This document shows positions 34,804 to 43,837 of a stretch of 64,000 nt of DNA, piece by piece. This DNA comes from Mycobacterium sp. Root135 (GTDB taxonomy: Bacteria; Actinomycetota; Actinomycetes; Mycobacteriales; Mycobacteriaceae): assembly GCF_001426545.1 (NCBI RefSeq), contig NZ_LMEZ01000009.1:372001-436000 (forward strand), in the 5' to 3' direction. The position numbers and the translations under genes are program-made. The stretch's first letter is position 1. Each line of letters starts with the position of its first letter. The notes beneath the pieces are model-generated. The model saw nothing but the letters and a program-made list of their open reading frames with translations, did no database searches and was not told the origin of the DNA.

Positions 34804-35895
34804 ATGACTGGACCACTGCACGGATTGAGGGTCGTCGAGCTCGCGGGCATCGGCCCGGGGCCGCATGCGGCGATGATCCTTGGCGATCTCGGCGCCGACG
34901 TGGTGCGCGTCGAACGACCGGGCAAGGGTGGCGGGGTGCCCGTTGGCGGCCGTGACTCGATGCTTCGCAACCGCCGTTCGGTCGCCGCCGACCTGAAGAG
35001 CGACGACGGCCGTGAACTGGTGTTGCGGCTGATCGCGAAGGCCGACGTGCTGATCGAGGGCTACCGCCCCGGGGTGACCGAACGCCTCGGCCTCGGCCCG
35101 GAGGATTGCGCCAAGGTCAACGAACGACTGATCTACGGCCGCATGACGGGCTGGGGTCAGACCGGGCCGCGCGCGCAGCAGGCCGGCCACGACATCAACT
35201 ACATCTCGCTCAACGGCGTGCTGCACGCGATCGGCCGCAAGGGCGAGCGGCCCGTGCCGCCCCTGAATCTCGCCGGTGACTTCGGCGGCGGGTCGATGTT
35301 CCTGATCGTCGGCATCCTCTCCGCACTGTGGGAACGGCAGACCTCCGGCAAGGGCCAGGTCGTCGACGCCGCGATGGTCGACGGCTCCAGCGTGCTGGCG
35401 CAGATGATGTGGAGCTTCCGAGCCGGCGGCATGTGGAGCGACGAACGCGGCGTCAACATGCTCGACACCGGGGCGCCGTTCTACGACACCTACGAAACCG
35501 CCGACGGCAAGTACGTCGCCGTCGGAGCGATCGAGCCGCAGTTCTACGCGCAGCTGCTCGAGGGGCTCGGGCTGGCCGACGCCGACCTGCCCAACCAGCA
35601 CGACGCCTCGCGCGCCGAGGAGTTGCGGGCGACGTTCACCGAGGCGTTCCTGCGCCACGATCGGGATCACTGGGCGTCGGTGTTCAACGGCACCGACGCG
35701 TGTGTCACCCCCGTCCTGAGCTTCGGCGAGGTGGAGACCGAGCCGCACATCACCGAACGCGGAACCTTCTTTCAGGACGGCGACAACCTCGAGCCGGCAC
35801 CCGCGCCGCGCTTCTCCCGCAGCGTGCCGCCGACGCCCACCCCGCCCGGCGAGAAGGGTGCGGACACCGACGCCGTCCTGAGGGACTGGGTATAG
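34804..35895 (+). CDS. mcr: alpha-methylacyl-CoA racemase
   Basis: 363 residues of the family III CoA-transferase fold. The active-site pair is present: H129 in AGHDINYISLNG and D159 in NLAGDFGGGS, in the order and spacing of M. tuberculosis MCR (H126, D156). It should interconvert R and S 2-methylacyl-CoA, as in branched-chain fatty acid and sterol side-chain oxidation. The ATG at 34804 follows GGAGGGTG. A short-chain dehydrogenase follows as in Rv1143-Rv1144. Confidence 0.95.
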   Translation: MTGPLHGLRVVELAGIGPGPHAAMILGDLGADVVRVERPGKGGGVPVGGRDSMLRNRRSVAADLKSDDGRELVLRLIAKADVLIEGYRPGVTERLGLGPEDCAKVNERLIYGRMTGWGQTGPRAQQAGHDINYISLNGVLHAIGRKGERPVPPLNLAGDFGGGSMFLIVGILSALWERQTSGKGQVVDAAMVDGSSVLAQMMWSFRAGGMWSDERGVNMLDTGAPFYDTYETADGKYVAVGAIEPQFYAQLLEGLGLADADLPNQHDASRAEELRATFTEAFLRHDRDHWASVFNGTDACVTPVLSFGEVETEPHITERGTFFQDGDNLEPAPAPRFSRSVPPTPTPPGEKGADTDAVLRDWV

Positions 35896-35900
35896 TCCCA

Positions 35901-35917
35901 ACCAACCAGTCGGTTGA
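35901..35917. promoter_or_regulatory. CAACC-4-GGTTG inverted repeat before the SDR gene
   Basis: ACCAACCAGTCGGTTGA matches 16 of 17 bases of the motif at 23581-23597 upstream of the thiolase operon. It sits in the 43-base gap after mcr and 21 bases before the SDR start. A shared TetR- or GntR-type lipid regulator is inferred. Confidence 0.55.
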
Positions 35918-35938
35918 ATCAACGAAGGGAATCGATCA

Positions 35939-36691
<753 letters not shown>

Positions 36692-36984
36692 GCGCTTGCG
36701 CGAAGAGCAGAGGGCGCAGCTGATGACGATCACGACGAAGTTCACCGAGGTCTTCGGTGTCGAGCACCCGATCGCCCAGGGTGGCATGCAATGGGTCGGC
36801 CGCGCGGAACTCGTTGCTGCCGTTGCCAATGCGGGCGGTTTGGGGTTCATCACCGCGCTGACGCAGCCCACCCCGGCGGACTTGGCACGCGAGATCGCCA
36901 AGACCCGGGAGCTGACCGACAAGCCGTTCGGGGTGAACCTGACCATTCTCCCGTCGATCACCCCGCCGCCGTATGACGAGTACC

Positions 36985-37124
36985 GCCAGGTCATCGTCGA
37001 CGAGGGCGTCAAGATCGTCGAGACTGCCGGGTCCAACCCGGCGCCGCACCTGCCGATGTTCCACGACAACGGGATCAAGGTGCTGCACAAGTGCACCTCG
37101 GTGCGGCACGCGGTCAAGGCCCAA
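36985..37124 (+). repeat. 140-bp tandem duplication, copy 1
   Basis: This unit encodes the VIVDEGVKIVETAGSNPAP to RHAVKAQ segment in the correct frame of the nitronate monooxygenase gene. Copy 2 is identical base for base. Confidence 0.95.
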
Positions 37125-37264
37125 GCCAGGTCATCGTCGACGAGGGCGTCAAGATCGTCGAGACTGCCGGGTCCAACCCGGCGCCGCACCTGCCGATGTT
37201 CCACGACAACGGGATCAAGGTGCTGCACAAGTGCACCTCGGTGCGGCACGCGGTCAAGGCCCAA
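37125..37264 (+). repeat. 140-bp tandem duplication, copy 2
   Basis: Identical to copy 1. Because 140 is not a multiple of three, it shifts the frame; the frame that leads on into the rest of the gene is the one read through this copy. Confidence 0.95.
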
Positions 37265-37871
37265 GGCCTCGGCGTCGACGGCATCAGCATCGACGGGTTC
37301 GAGTGCGCCGGTCATCCCGGTGAGGACGACGTGCCCGGGCTGGTGCTGATTCCGGCGGCGGCCAAGCAAATCGAGATTCCGATGATCGCCTCGGGCGGCT
37401 TCGGGGACGCTCGCGGTCTGGTGGCGGCGTTGGCGCTGGGTGCGGACGGGGTCAACATGGGCACGCGGTTCATGTGCACGGTCGAGTCCTGCATTCACCA
37501 GAACGTGAAGGATGCGATCGTCGCCGGCGACGAGCGTGGCACCGAATTGATCTTCCGCAGCCTGCACAACACGGCCCGCGTCGCGAGCAACGTGGTCTCG
37601 CGGGAAGTGGTGGAGATCCTCAAGGGCGGTGGCCAGTTCGAGGACGTCAAGGATCTGGTGGCCGGGGTGCGCGGTCGCAAGGTGTTCGAGGACGGCGACA
37701 TCGACGCGGGCATCTGGACCGCGGGCACCGTGATGGGATTGATCGACGACATCCCGACGTGCGCGGAGTTGATCTCCCGCATCGTCTCAGAAGCCGAGGA
37801 CGTCATCACCGCGCGACTGGGCGGCATGGTGTCCGCACCCGTCGCGGTCACTGCCTGACCCCTAGACGCAC

Positions 37872-37902
37872 AAGAGCCGCCGACCAGTGGTCGGCGGCTC
37901 TT
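37872..37902. terminator. hairpin terminator between the nitronate monooxygenase gene and small-protein gene 1
   Basis: AAGAGCCGCCGACC pairs with GGTCGGCGGCTCTT (about 14-bp arms, 3-base loop). It lies between convergent ends and can serve both the mcr operon and the leftward small gene. Its stem is nearly the same as the hairpin at 38162. Confidence 0.8.
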
Positions 37903-37925
37903 CGTGTGTCTGTGTGGCGGGGCGT

Positions 37926-38111
37926 CTAGACGGCCTCGGCGAGATCCGGGAACTGCTCGGCAGTCACTCCCTCGATGAGGAAGTCCCCGTGATACAGGGC
38001 CTCGAAGTCAACCTTGATGACGTTGGCGTTGCTCTCGTCGATCCACATGTACTGAACAGTAACTTCGGTGATTGAGAGAACTCTGAGGCCAGATTCTGAA
38101 ATTGGTGGCAA
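37926..38111 (-). CDS. small acidic protein, tandem paralogue 1
   Basis: 61 residues if started at TTG 38111; the conserved part is about the last 45 residues (VTVQYMWIDESNANVIKVDF then HGDFLIEG and FPDLAEAV). It is about 80% identical to the gene at 38287. No ATG aligns with the ATG of copy 2 (the codon is GAA here), so it uses TTG, an internal ATG at 38048, or is a pseudogene. I do not recognise the family. It is acidic and shows no signal or membrane segment. Confidence 0.5.
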   Translation of the reverse strand: MPPISESGLRVLSITEVTVQYMWIDESNANVIKVDFEALYHGDFLIEGVTAEQFPDLAEAV

Positions 38112-38161
38112 TTGTTACTGGGAAGTAGGTTCGGGGCTGTCGCGGCATGACCGAGAACGCG

Positions 38162-38193
38162 AGAAGCCGCCGACGAGTACGTCGGCGGCTTCT
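38162..38193. terminator. hairpin downstream of small-protein gene 2
   Basis: AGAAGCCGCCGACG pairs with CGTCGGCGGCTTCT (14-bp arms, loop AGTA). It lies 3' of the leftward gene at 38287 and closely resembles the hairpin at 37872, which has the same place relative to gene 1. Confidence 0.75.
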
Positions 38194-38286
38194 TGCACGC
38201 CATTGGCATACCGCAGCCGCGTCGGCATCCGAAGGTGCGCGCGACCGGTCTGCTCGTCGTCGAACGCGGGTGAAACCCGCGGTCGG

Positions 38287-38427
38287 TCAGACGGCTTGGG
38301 CTAGGTCGGGGAACTGCTCGGAGCAGTCACCCTCGACGAGGAAGTCCCCGTGATAGAAGGCTTCGAAGTCAACCTTGATGACATCTGCGCTGGTGTCGTC
38401 GATCCACATGTACTGGACAGTAACCAT
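38287..38427 (-). CDS. small acidic protein, tandem paralogue 2
   Basis: 46 residues from ATG 38427: it begins MVTVQYMWIDDTSADVIKVD and ends EQFPDLAQAV. It is a close paralogue of the 37926 gene, and their upstream 60-70 bases are also similar (CCTACTTC, GTAACAATTGCC). The product is acidic with no cysteine pair, signal or membrane segment. The family is not recognised. Local base composition is less GC-rich than neighbours. Confidence 0.6.
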   Translation of the reverse strand: MVTVQYMWIDDTSADVIKVDFEAFYHGDFLVEGDCSEQFPDLAQAV

Positions 38428-38493
38428 CACTATTAAGAGTTCTTTGAGTCACGATTCGGAAAACCCTGGCAATTGTTACCTCGAAGTAGGGTT

Positions 38494-39039
38494 CTAGGGC
38501 GTCGGAGTGCTCAGGTGGAGCGGGTTGACGCCGTTCAGCAGCACCCAGGTCGCGACGGCCGCGGCCACTGCGACCAGGAACAACGGGATCGTGACGGCGC
38601 CCGGCCACCGCGGCCGGCCGAACACCCGCGCGTCCACGGAGTAGCCGCCGGCGCCCACGAAGAGCAGGGCCGCTGCGGCAAACGCCACCAGGAACGGCAC
38701 GTTGAAGGGATCCGACCACACGGCGGCGGCCGACACGTTGACCGCCCAGGCGTCGATCATCGCCGCGAGAATGCCGCACGCAGCCAACGGGGTCAGCAGG
38801 CCCAGCAGCAAGGCCGCCCCGCCGGCGATCTCGGTGGCCGTCACCAAGTAGGCGGCGAACGTCGGCGACCTCCAGCCCCCGCGTTCCATGAACTGGACGG
38901 TGCTTGGGAAGTCGAGCGCCTTGAGGACGCCGCCTTGGACCATCGTCGCGCCGACGGAGAGCCGAAGGAGGAGAACGCCGAGGTCGTGCAGGGCGGAGGG
39001 GTTCGAGGTGCGCCGTTTGATCACGTCGGTCGTCGCCAT
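38494..39039 (-). CDS. DoxX-family membrane protein
   Basis: 181 residues with four transmembrane segments (LGVLLLRLSVGATMVQGGVL, ATEIAGGAALLLGLLTPLA, VPFLVAFAAAALLFVGAGG, AVAAAVATWVLL). The DoxX/DoxD family is linked to redox or quinone-associated membrane complexes, with poorly known function. The ATG at 39039 is chosen because a longer frame would read the promoter region. It is divergent from the mmpL gene. Confidence 0.8.
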   Translation of the reverse strand: MATTDVIKRRTSNPSALHDLGVLLLRLSVGATMVQGGVLKALDFPSTVQFMERGGWRSPTFAAYLVTATEIAGGAALLLGLLTPLAACGILAAMIDAWAVNVSAAAVWSDPFNVPFLVAFAAAALLFVGAGGYSVDARVFGRPRWPGAVTIPLFLVAVAAAVATWVLLNGVNPLHLSTPTP

Positions 39040-39115
39040 GGCGACCACCTTAAGGGGGCATTGAACGATCCGCCCCGCTCCGTCGTGCCATGAAGAGAGA
39101 GGCGTTGACCGCTCC

Positions 39116-39138
39116 AAGTTAACGTTGATAAGTTAACG
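39116..39138. promoter_or_regulatory. direct repeat AAGTTAACG upstream of mmpL (candidate operator)
   Basis: AAGTTAACG occurs at 39116-39124 and 39130-39138, and each copy contains the palindrome GTTAAC. The pair lies 25-47 bases before the mmpL start and about 77 bases from the divergent doxX start. The TetR gene at the end of the mmpL operon is the likely binder. Confidence 0.55.
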
Positions 39139-39162
39139 CCGCTACTACCGGAAGGGGCGGAC

Positions 39163-41487
39163 GTGCTGCACCGAATCGCACAGGCGGCCATCGCCGCGCC
39201 CAGACGCATACTGATCGGCGCCGCGCTGGTCATGGTCGCCGCCGCGATCTTCGGCATCCCCGTCGCCAAGAGCCTTTCGGCAGGCGGCTTCCAGGACCCG
39301 AACGCCGAATCGTCTCAAGCCGGCCGACTGCTCACCGACAAGTTCGGCCAAGGCGACATGCAGATGCTGCTCACAGTGACCGCGCCCGACGGCATCAGGA
39401 GCCCGCAGGCCACCAGGGTGGCCGACGACGTCCTGGCACGACTGAAGCAGTCGCCGCACGTCGCCGACGTCACCTCCGCGTGGACCGTCCCCCCAGCCGC
39501 CGCCAAGGAACTCACCAGCACGGACGGCACCTCCGGCCTGATCGTCGCCGGCATCACCGGCGGCGAGAACGACGCCCAGAAATACGCCAGCGACCTGTCC
39601 GACGCCGTCACCCAGGACCGCGACGGCGTCACCGTGCGCTCCGGCGGCCTCGCCATCGTCAACGCCCAGATCACCTCGCAGACCGAACGCGATCTGCTGC
39701 TGATGGAATCGATCGCCATCCCGCTGAGCTTCCTCGTGCTGGTGTGGGTCTTCGGCGGGCTGGTCGCGGCCGCCCTGCCCATGATCGTCGGCGGCCTGGC
39801 GATCGTCGGGTCGATGTCGGTGCTGCGGCTCATCACGCTCGGCACCGACGTGTCGATATTCGCCCTCAACCTCTCGACCGCACTCGGGCTGGCGCTGGCC
39901 ATCGACTACACGCTGCTGATCCTGAGCCGCTACCGCGACGAACTCGCCGACGGGGTGCCGCGCGACAAGGCGCTGATCCGCACCATGTCGACCGCTGGCC
40001 GCACGGTGTTGTTCTCCGCCACCACGGTCGCGCTCTCCATGGCCGCGATGCTGATGTTCCCCATGTACTTCCTGAAGTCCTTCGCCTACGCAGGCGTCGC
40101 CACGGTCGCGTTCGCGGCCGCCGCAGCAGTGATCGTCACACCCGCGGCGATCTGGCTGCTCGGCGACCGGCTCGACGGCCTCGACGTGCGCCGGCCGCTG
40201 CGACGGCTCACCCGTCGAGACGAGCCCGCCCCGAAACCCGTCGACCAGATCTTCTGGTACCGCTCCACCAAGGCGGTCATGCGCAACGCGATCCCCATCG
40301 GCCTGGCCGTCGTCGTGGTGCTGTTGGCGCTCGGCGCACCGTTCCTCAGCGTTCGGTGGGGTTTCCCCGACGACCGGGTGCTGCCGTCCTCGGCGTCCGC
40401 GCACCAGGTAGGCGACCAACTCCGCGACGACTTCGCCGACGACTCGTCCACCGCGGTGACCGTCGTCATCCCCGACGCCGACGGTCTGTCACCGAGCGCG
40501 TTCGGACGGTACGCCGCCGACCTGTCGAGGGTCTCCGACGTGACCTCGGTGTCCGCCCCGGTGGGGACGTTCGTCGGCGGCGCACGGGTCGGACCGCCGT
40601 CCGCCCCGACGGGAGTGGCCGACGGCAGCGCCTACCTCACCGTCGACGGCACCGCCCCACTGTTCTCCGACGCCTCCGAGGCGCAACTCGACCAACTGCA
40701 CGGCGTGGCAGGACCGGACGGCCGCGGTGTCGTCCTTGGCGGAGTCGCCCAGATCAACCGCGACAGCGTCGAGGCGATCACCACGCGGCTGCCATGGGTT
40801 CTCGGCCTCATCGCGGTCATTACGTTCGGGCTGTTGTTCCTGCTCACCGGCAGCGTCCTCCTGCCGATCAAAGCCGTTCTGCTGAACGTGCTTTCGCTGA
40901 CCGCAGCCTTCGGCGCCCTGGTGTGGATCTTCCAGGACGGTCATCTGAACGCACTGGGGACGACGCCGACCGGGACGCTGGTTGCCAACATGCCGGTGCT
41001 GCTGTTCTGCATCGCATTCGGCCTGTCGATGGACTACGAGGTGTTCCTCGTGGCCCGTATCCGGGAGTACTGGCTCGGGCTCAGGGCCAACGGCGATGCG
41101 ACACCGTCGGGTCTGCGGGCCATCCACGCGGCGCGGGCCGACAACGACGAGGCGGTCGCCCTCGGCCTGGCCCGCACCGGCCGAGTGATCACGGCGGCTG
41201 CCCTGGTGATGTCTATATCGTTCGCCGCCCTGATCGCCGCCGAAGTGTCGTTCATGCGGATGTTCGGCGTCGGCCTCACGCTGGCCGTCCTCGTCGACGC
41301 CACGCTCGTCCGGATGGTGCTGGTGCCCGCCTTCATGCACGCGCTTGGCGGCTGGAACTGGTGGGCACCCAAGCCGCTCGTCTGGCTGCACCAACGGATC
41401 GGCATCAGCGAATCCGGTCCCGAACCCGACCACCCGATTCGGCCGACGACGGACCTGGGCATGGTCGCCTCGGCGGACAACCGCTGA
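39163..41487 (+). CDS. mmpL13: MmpL-family RND lipid transporter
   Basis: 774 residues from GTG 39163 with GGAAGGGG upstream. Two halves each have one TM, a large extracytoplasmic loop and a cluster of five TMs: 12 TM in all. The FxxxDY-type core is seen in ALAIDYTLLILSRYRDE and GLSMDYEVFLVARIREY, whose Asp-Tyr pairs carry the proton relay. Position matches Rv1145-Rv1146, which in M. tuberculosis is split into mmpL13a/b; here the gene is intact. It probably exports a cell-envelope lipid. Confidence 0.9.
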   Translation: MLHRIAQAAIAAPRRILIGAALVMVAAAIFGIPVAKSLSAGGFQDPNAESSQAGRLLTDKFGQGDMQMLLTVTAPDGIRSPQATRVADDVLARLKQSPHVADVTSAWTVPPAAAKELTSTDGTSGLIVAGITGGENDAQKYASDLSDAVTQDRDGVTVRSGGLAIVNAQITSQTERDLLLMESIAIPLSFLVLVWVFGGLVAAALPMIVGGLAIVGSMSVLRLITLGTDVSIFALNLSTALGLALAIDYTLLILSRYRDELADGVPRDKALIRTMSTAGRTVLFSATTVALSMAAMLMFPMYFLKSFAYAGVATVAFAAAAAVIVTPAAIWLLGDRLDGLDVRRPLRRLTRRDEPAPKPVDQIFWYRSTKAVMRNAIPIGLAVVVVLLALGAPFLSVRWGFPDDRVLPSSASAHQVGDQLRDDFADDSSTAVTVVIPDADGLSPSAFGRYAADLSRVSDVTSVSAPVGTFVGGARVGPPSAPTGVADGSAYLTVDGTAPLFSDASEAQLDQLHGVAGPDGRGVVLGGVAQINRDSVEAITTRLPWVLGLIAVITFGLLFLLTGSVLLPIKAVLLNVLSLTAAFGALVWIFQDGHLNALGTTPTGTLVANMPVLLFCIAFGLSMDYEVFLVARIREYWLGLRANGDATPSGLRAIHAARADNDEAVALGLARTGRVITAAALVMSISFAALIAAEVSFMRMFGVGLTLAVLVDATLVRMVLVPAFMHALGGWNWWAPKPLVWLHQRIGISESGPEPDHPIRPTTDLGMVASADNR

Positions 41488-41488
41488 C

Positions 41489-42169
41489 ATGACGGTCAAG
41501 CCGCTCAAGCGTCGCCGGGCGGCGCGGGGATCCGGGGACCATCTCCGCGAGGAAATTCTCGACGCCGCGACCGGCCTGCTGCTGGAGACGGGCCACGCCA
41601 AGGCGGTGTCCATCCGCTCCGTCGCACAACGTGTCGGTGTCACGTCGCCGTCGATCTATCTGCACTTCGCCGACAAGGACGCGCTTCTGGATGCGGTGTG
41701 CGCCAGGTACTTCGAGGCACTCGACCAGGTGATGCAGCAGGTCGCCGTCGACCAACCGACGACCGTCGACCGGTTGCGCGCACAAGGGCTGGCCTACGTC
41801 CGCTTCGCCATGGCGAACCCCGAGCTGTATCGCATCGCCACGATGGGTGAGGGCAGGCCGGGCAGCGACGTGGACGTGACCCTCAACAGCTCGGCGTTCG
41901 TGCACATGAGGGCGTCGGTGGAGTCGCTGATGGCCGAGGGCGTCTATCCGGCGGGTGATCCCACCATGGCCGCACTCGAATTGTGGACGGTGGCGCATGG
42001 TGTTGCCGCCCTTGCCATCTCGCGGCCCTACCTTCCGTTCGGTGACGTCGAGGCGTTCGCCGACCGGGTGATGCGATCCGCGTGCTGCGGGCACATCGTG
42101 ACGGGAATGCTTGGACTGGACGTGCCGCCGATGGAGGCGGTCACGAAGATCAAGGGACTGGTGACCTGA
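41489..42169 (+). CDS. TetR-family transcriptional regulator of the mmpL operon
   Basis: 226 residues. The N-terminal HTH is VSIRSVAQRVGVTSPSIYLHFADKDALLDAV and the C-terminal part resembles the TetR_C_33-like ligand domain. It begins one base after the mmpL stop and its own stop shares a base with the methyltransferase start (TGATG). It likely represses the operon through the GTTAAC repeats before mmpL. Confidence 0.9.
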   Translation: MTVKPLKRRRAARGSGDHLREEILDAATGLLLETGHAKAVSIRSVAQRVGVTSPSIYLHFADKDALLDAVCARYFEALDQVMQQVAVDQPTTVDRLRAQGLAYVRFAMANPELYRIATMGEGRPGSDVDVTLNSSAFVHMRASVESLMAEGVYPAGDPTMAALELWTVAHGVAALAISRPYLPFGDVEAFADRVMRSACCGHIVTGMLGLDVPPMEAVTKIKGLVT

Positions 42170-42837
42170 TGGGTGATTACGGCGGGCAGGAGCGAAGCGA
42201 CCGGGGGATTGGTGGAGTGGACAATCCGTTCTTCGCCCGGCTGTGGTCGAACATGTCGACCCGCGAGCCGGAGTCGGTCCGACGGCTGCGGCGCGAGAAC
42301 CTGGTCGGGCTTTCCGGTCGGGTGCTCGAGGTGGGGGCCGGCACCGGAACCAACTTCGAGCTGTATCCGGCGACGGTCACCGAGGTGGTCGCCATCGAGC
42401 CGGAGCGGCGGCTCGCGGAGATCGCCAGGCGGGCCGCCGCGTCGACGTCGGTACCGGTCACGGTCACCACCGACACCGTCGAGGAGTTCGCGACCGACGA
42501 GCCGTTCGACGCCGTCGTCTGCTCGCTGGTGTTGTGTTCGGTCGACGACCCCGACGACGTTCTGCGCCAAGTCTTCTCGCTGTTGCGTCCCGGCGGCGAG
42601 CTGCGGTTCTTCGAGCACGTCGCCAGCGGCGGGCCGCGCGCGGCGCTACAGAAGCTGGCCGACGCGACCATCTGGCCACGGCTGCTTGGCAACTGCCACA
42701 CCCACCGCGACACCGAACGGTCGATCGTCGGTGCGGGCTTCGAGGTGCGCGAGGTGCGCCACGAGTGGGTCATGCCGGCGTGGGTGCCGATGCCGGTGTC
42801 GGAAGCCGCCGTCGGCCGTGCGGTACGGCCCGCGTAG
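42169..42837 (+). CDS. class I SAM-dependent methyltransferase (Rv1147-like)
   Basis: 222 residues. The SAM motif I is VLEVGAGTGTNF, with acidic motif II AIEPERR and the post-motif LLRPGGELRFFEHV. It resembles small phospholipid or methyltransferase-11-type enzymes and corresponds in position to Rv1147 after mmpL13. It is the last gene of the mmpL-tetR operon, suggesting that the exported lipid is methylated. Confidence 0.88.
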   Translation: MGDYGGQERSDRGIGGVDNPFFARLWSNMSTREPESVRRLRRENLVGLSGRVLEVGAGTGTNFELYPATVTEVVAIEPERRLAEIARRAAASTSVPVTVTTDTVEEFATDEPFDAVVCSLVLCSVDDPDDVLRQVFSLLRPGGELRFFEHVASGGPRAALQKLADATIWPRLLGNCHTHRDTERSIVGAGFEVREVRHEWVMPAWVPMPVSEAAVGRAVRPA

Positions 42838-42843
42838 CGGTCG

Positions 42844-43281
42844 CTACACGGGTGTGACGACGCCCGGGACGGTCTTGCTCAGGGTGAAGTCGTTCGCGGG
42901 ACCCACCGGACAGGTCGCGGACTCCGCGGAGACGCCGCTGACCTGGCCGACGAGGGTGGTCGCATCCCATGACCACGTCTGCAATTCCGCGCCGCGCGTG
43001 CCGTCGGGGCAGCTGTGACCGTCCGGCCTGTCGACCGTCATCGTCCACCGGCCGCCTGCCAGCCGCGCATCGCCGCTCCATCCGCTGGAACTGGCGACGT
43101 GCGCGACGCACTGGCTCGACGGGGGACAGGTGGTGCGGGCCGTCCAGGACGTGTGGGCGCCGGCGCCAATCAGGTTCAACGTGTACCTGCCGCTGAAGTC
43201 GTCGGCCCAGGCCGGGCCCGCCAACCCCACCGACACCCCGACGGCGATCAGGGTCGCCGCCACGCCACGGACTACGGTCAT
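42844..43281 (-). CDS. secreted protein of unknown function
   Basis: 145 residues from ATG 43281 with GGAGAAATC upstream. A Sec signal peptide (ATLIAVGVSVGLAGPAWA) is followed by a mature domain with four cysteines in two likely pairs (TTCPPSSQC, HSCPDG, ATCPVG). Mycobacterial proteins of this kind are small secreted beta-rich domains without known role. It is convergent with the methyltransferase gene. Confidence 0.75.
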   Translation of the reverse strand: MTVVRGVAATLIAVGVSVGLAGPAWADDFSGRYTLNLIGAGAHTSWTARTTCPPSSQCVAHVASSSGWSGDARLAGGRWTMTVDRPDGHSCPDGTRGAELQTWSWDATTLVGQVSGVSAESATCPVGPANDFTLSKTVPGVVTPV

Positions 43282-43525
43282 GATTTCTCCATTGTTAGGC
43301 ATTCGTGGGAATACTTCGTTCGCCGACGGCGTTGAAAAACGTTGACGGGTGTGGTGTACGCCACCCGCACGGAGTGTGAATTCTGTTGCCAGACAACATG
43401 TTCAACTCCTGCCAGTGCCCTTGGATAGCTTTGAAAATACTAGACGCGACTCGTTCGTGGCGGTTGACTTCTTACATGGCCGGTCGCATTCGCCGACTGT
43501 GGACCACTGAGTCGTTGGAGGAAGA

Positions 43526-43837
43526 ATGACCGTCGAACGCATCAAGCTGGTCGCCGCGACGATCGCCTGCGGAGCCCTCGTCGGCGCCGGCGCCGTCGTG
43601 TCCGTCATGGGTCCGGGCGCCGCGCCCGACGTCGTCGCCGGGGGTTCCGGCGACTCGGCAACCGACACGACCTACGTTCAGCCGACGGCGTCGGCGATGA
43701 AGCTCCCGTCGACCGTCGTGGACAAACCCGGGATCACCAACGAGGAGGCGCCGACGACGCTGGCCATACCGATGGCCGCGCCGACGTACAAGGCGACCCC
43801 TGCACCCGGCTGCGTGAACAACGGGCAGTGCCCCTAG
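43526..43837 (+). CDS. small secreted or membrane-anchored protein
   Basis: 103 residues with GGAGGAAG before the ATG. An N-terminal hydrophobic segment (IKLVAATIACGALVGAGAVVSVMG) is an uncleaved anchor or signal peptide, and the rest is a Pro/Thr/Ala-rich tail ending CVNNGQCP. No function is known. The 222-base interval upstream holds no other gene. Its 3' end overlaps the convergent sirtuin gene by 4 bases. Confidence 0.65.
   Translation: MTVERIKLVAATIACGALVGAGAVVSVMGPGAAPDVVAGGSGDSATDTTYVQPTASAMKLPSTVVDKPGITNEEAPTTLAIPMAAPTYKATPAPGCVNNGQCP

Larger units (their letters stand above)
36723..37858 (+). pseudogene. nitronate monooxygenase gene disrupted by a 140-bp tandem duplication
   Basis: The first half reads from ATG 36723 (PIAQGGMQWVGRAELVAAVA, NP-flavin site) and the second half ends at 37858 with the catalytic His region GFECAGHPGEDD and the ASGGFGDARGL phosphate site. 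An exact 140-bp duplication (36985-37124 and 37125-37264) puts them in different frames. Removing one copy restores one frame of 331 residues, the usual length of this FMN-dependent nitronate monooxygenase / 2-nitropropane dioxygenase family. As written the product stops at 37349. An assembly artefact is possible. Confidence 0.85.

Noticed and set aside
37091..37858. Second half of the nitronate monooxygenase as a separate gene
   Set aside because: Its apparent start lies in the duplicated segment and it lacks the N-terminal flavin site, so it is the 3' part of one disrupted gene.
39480..41492. 670-codon second frame inside mmpL13
   Set aside because: Arg/Pro-rich low-information product with no membrane segments; typical out-of-frame translation of a high-GC gene.
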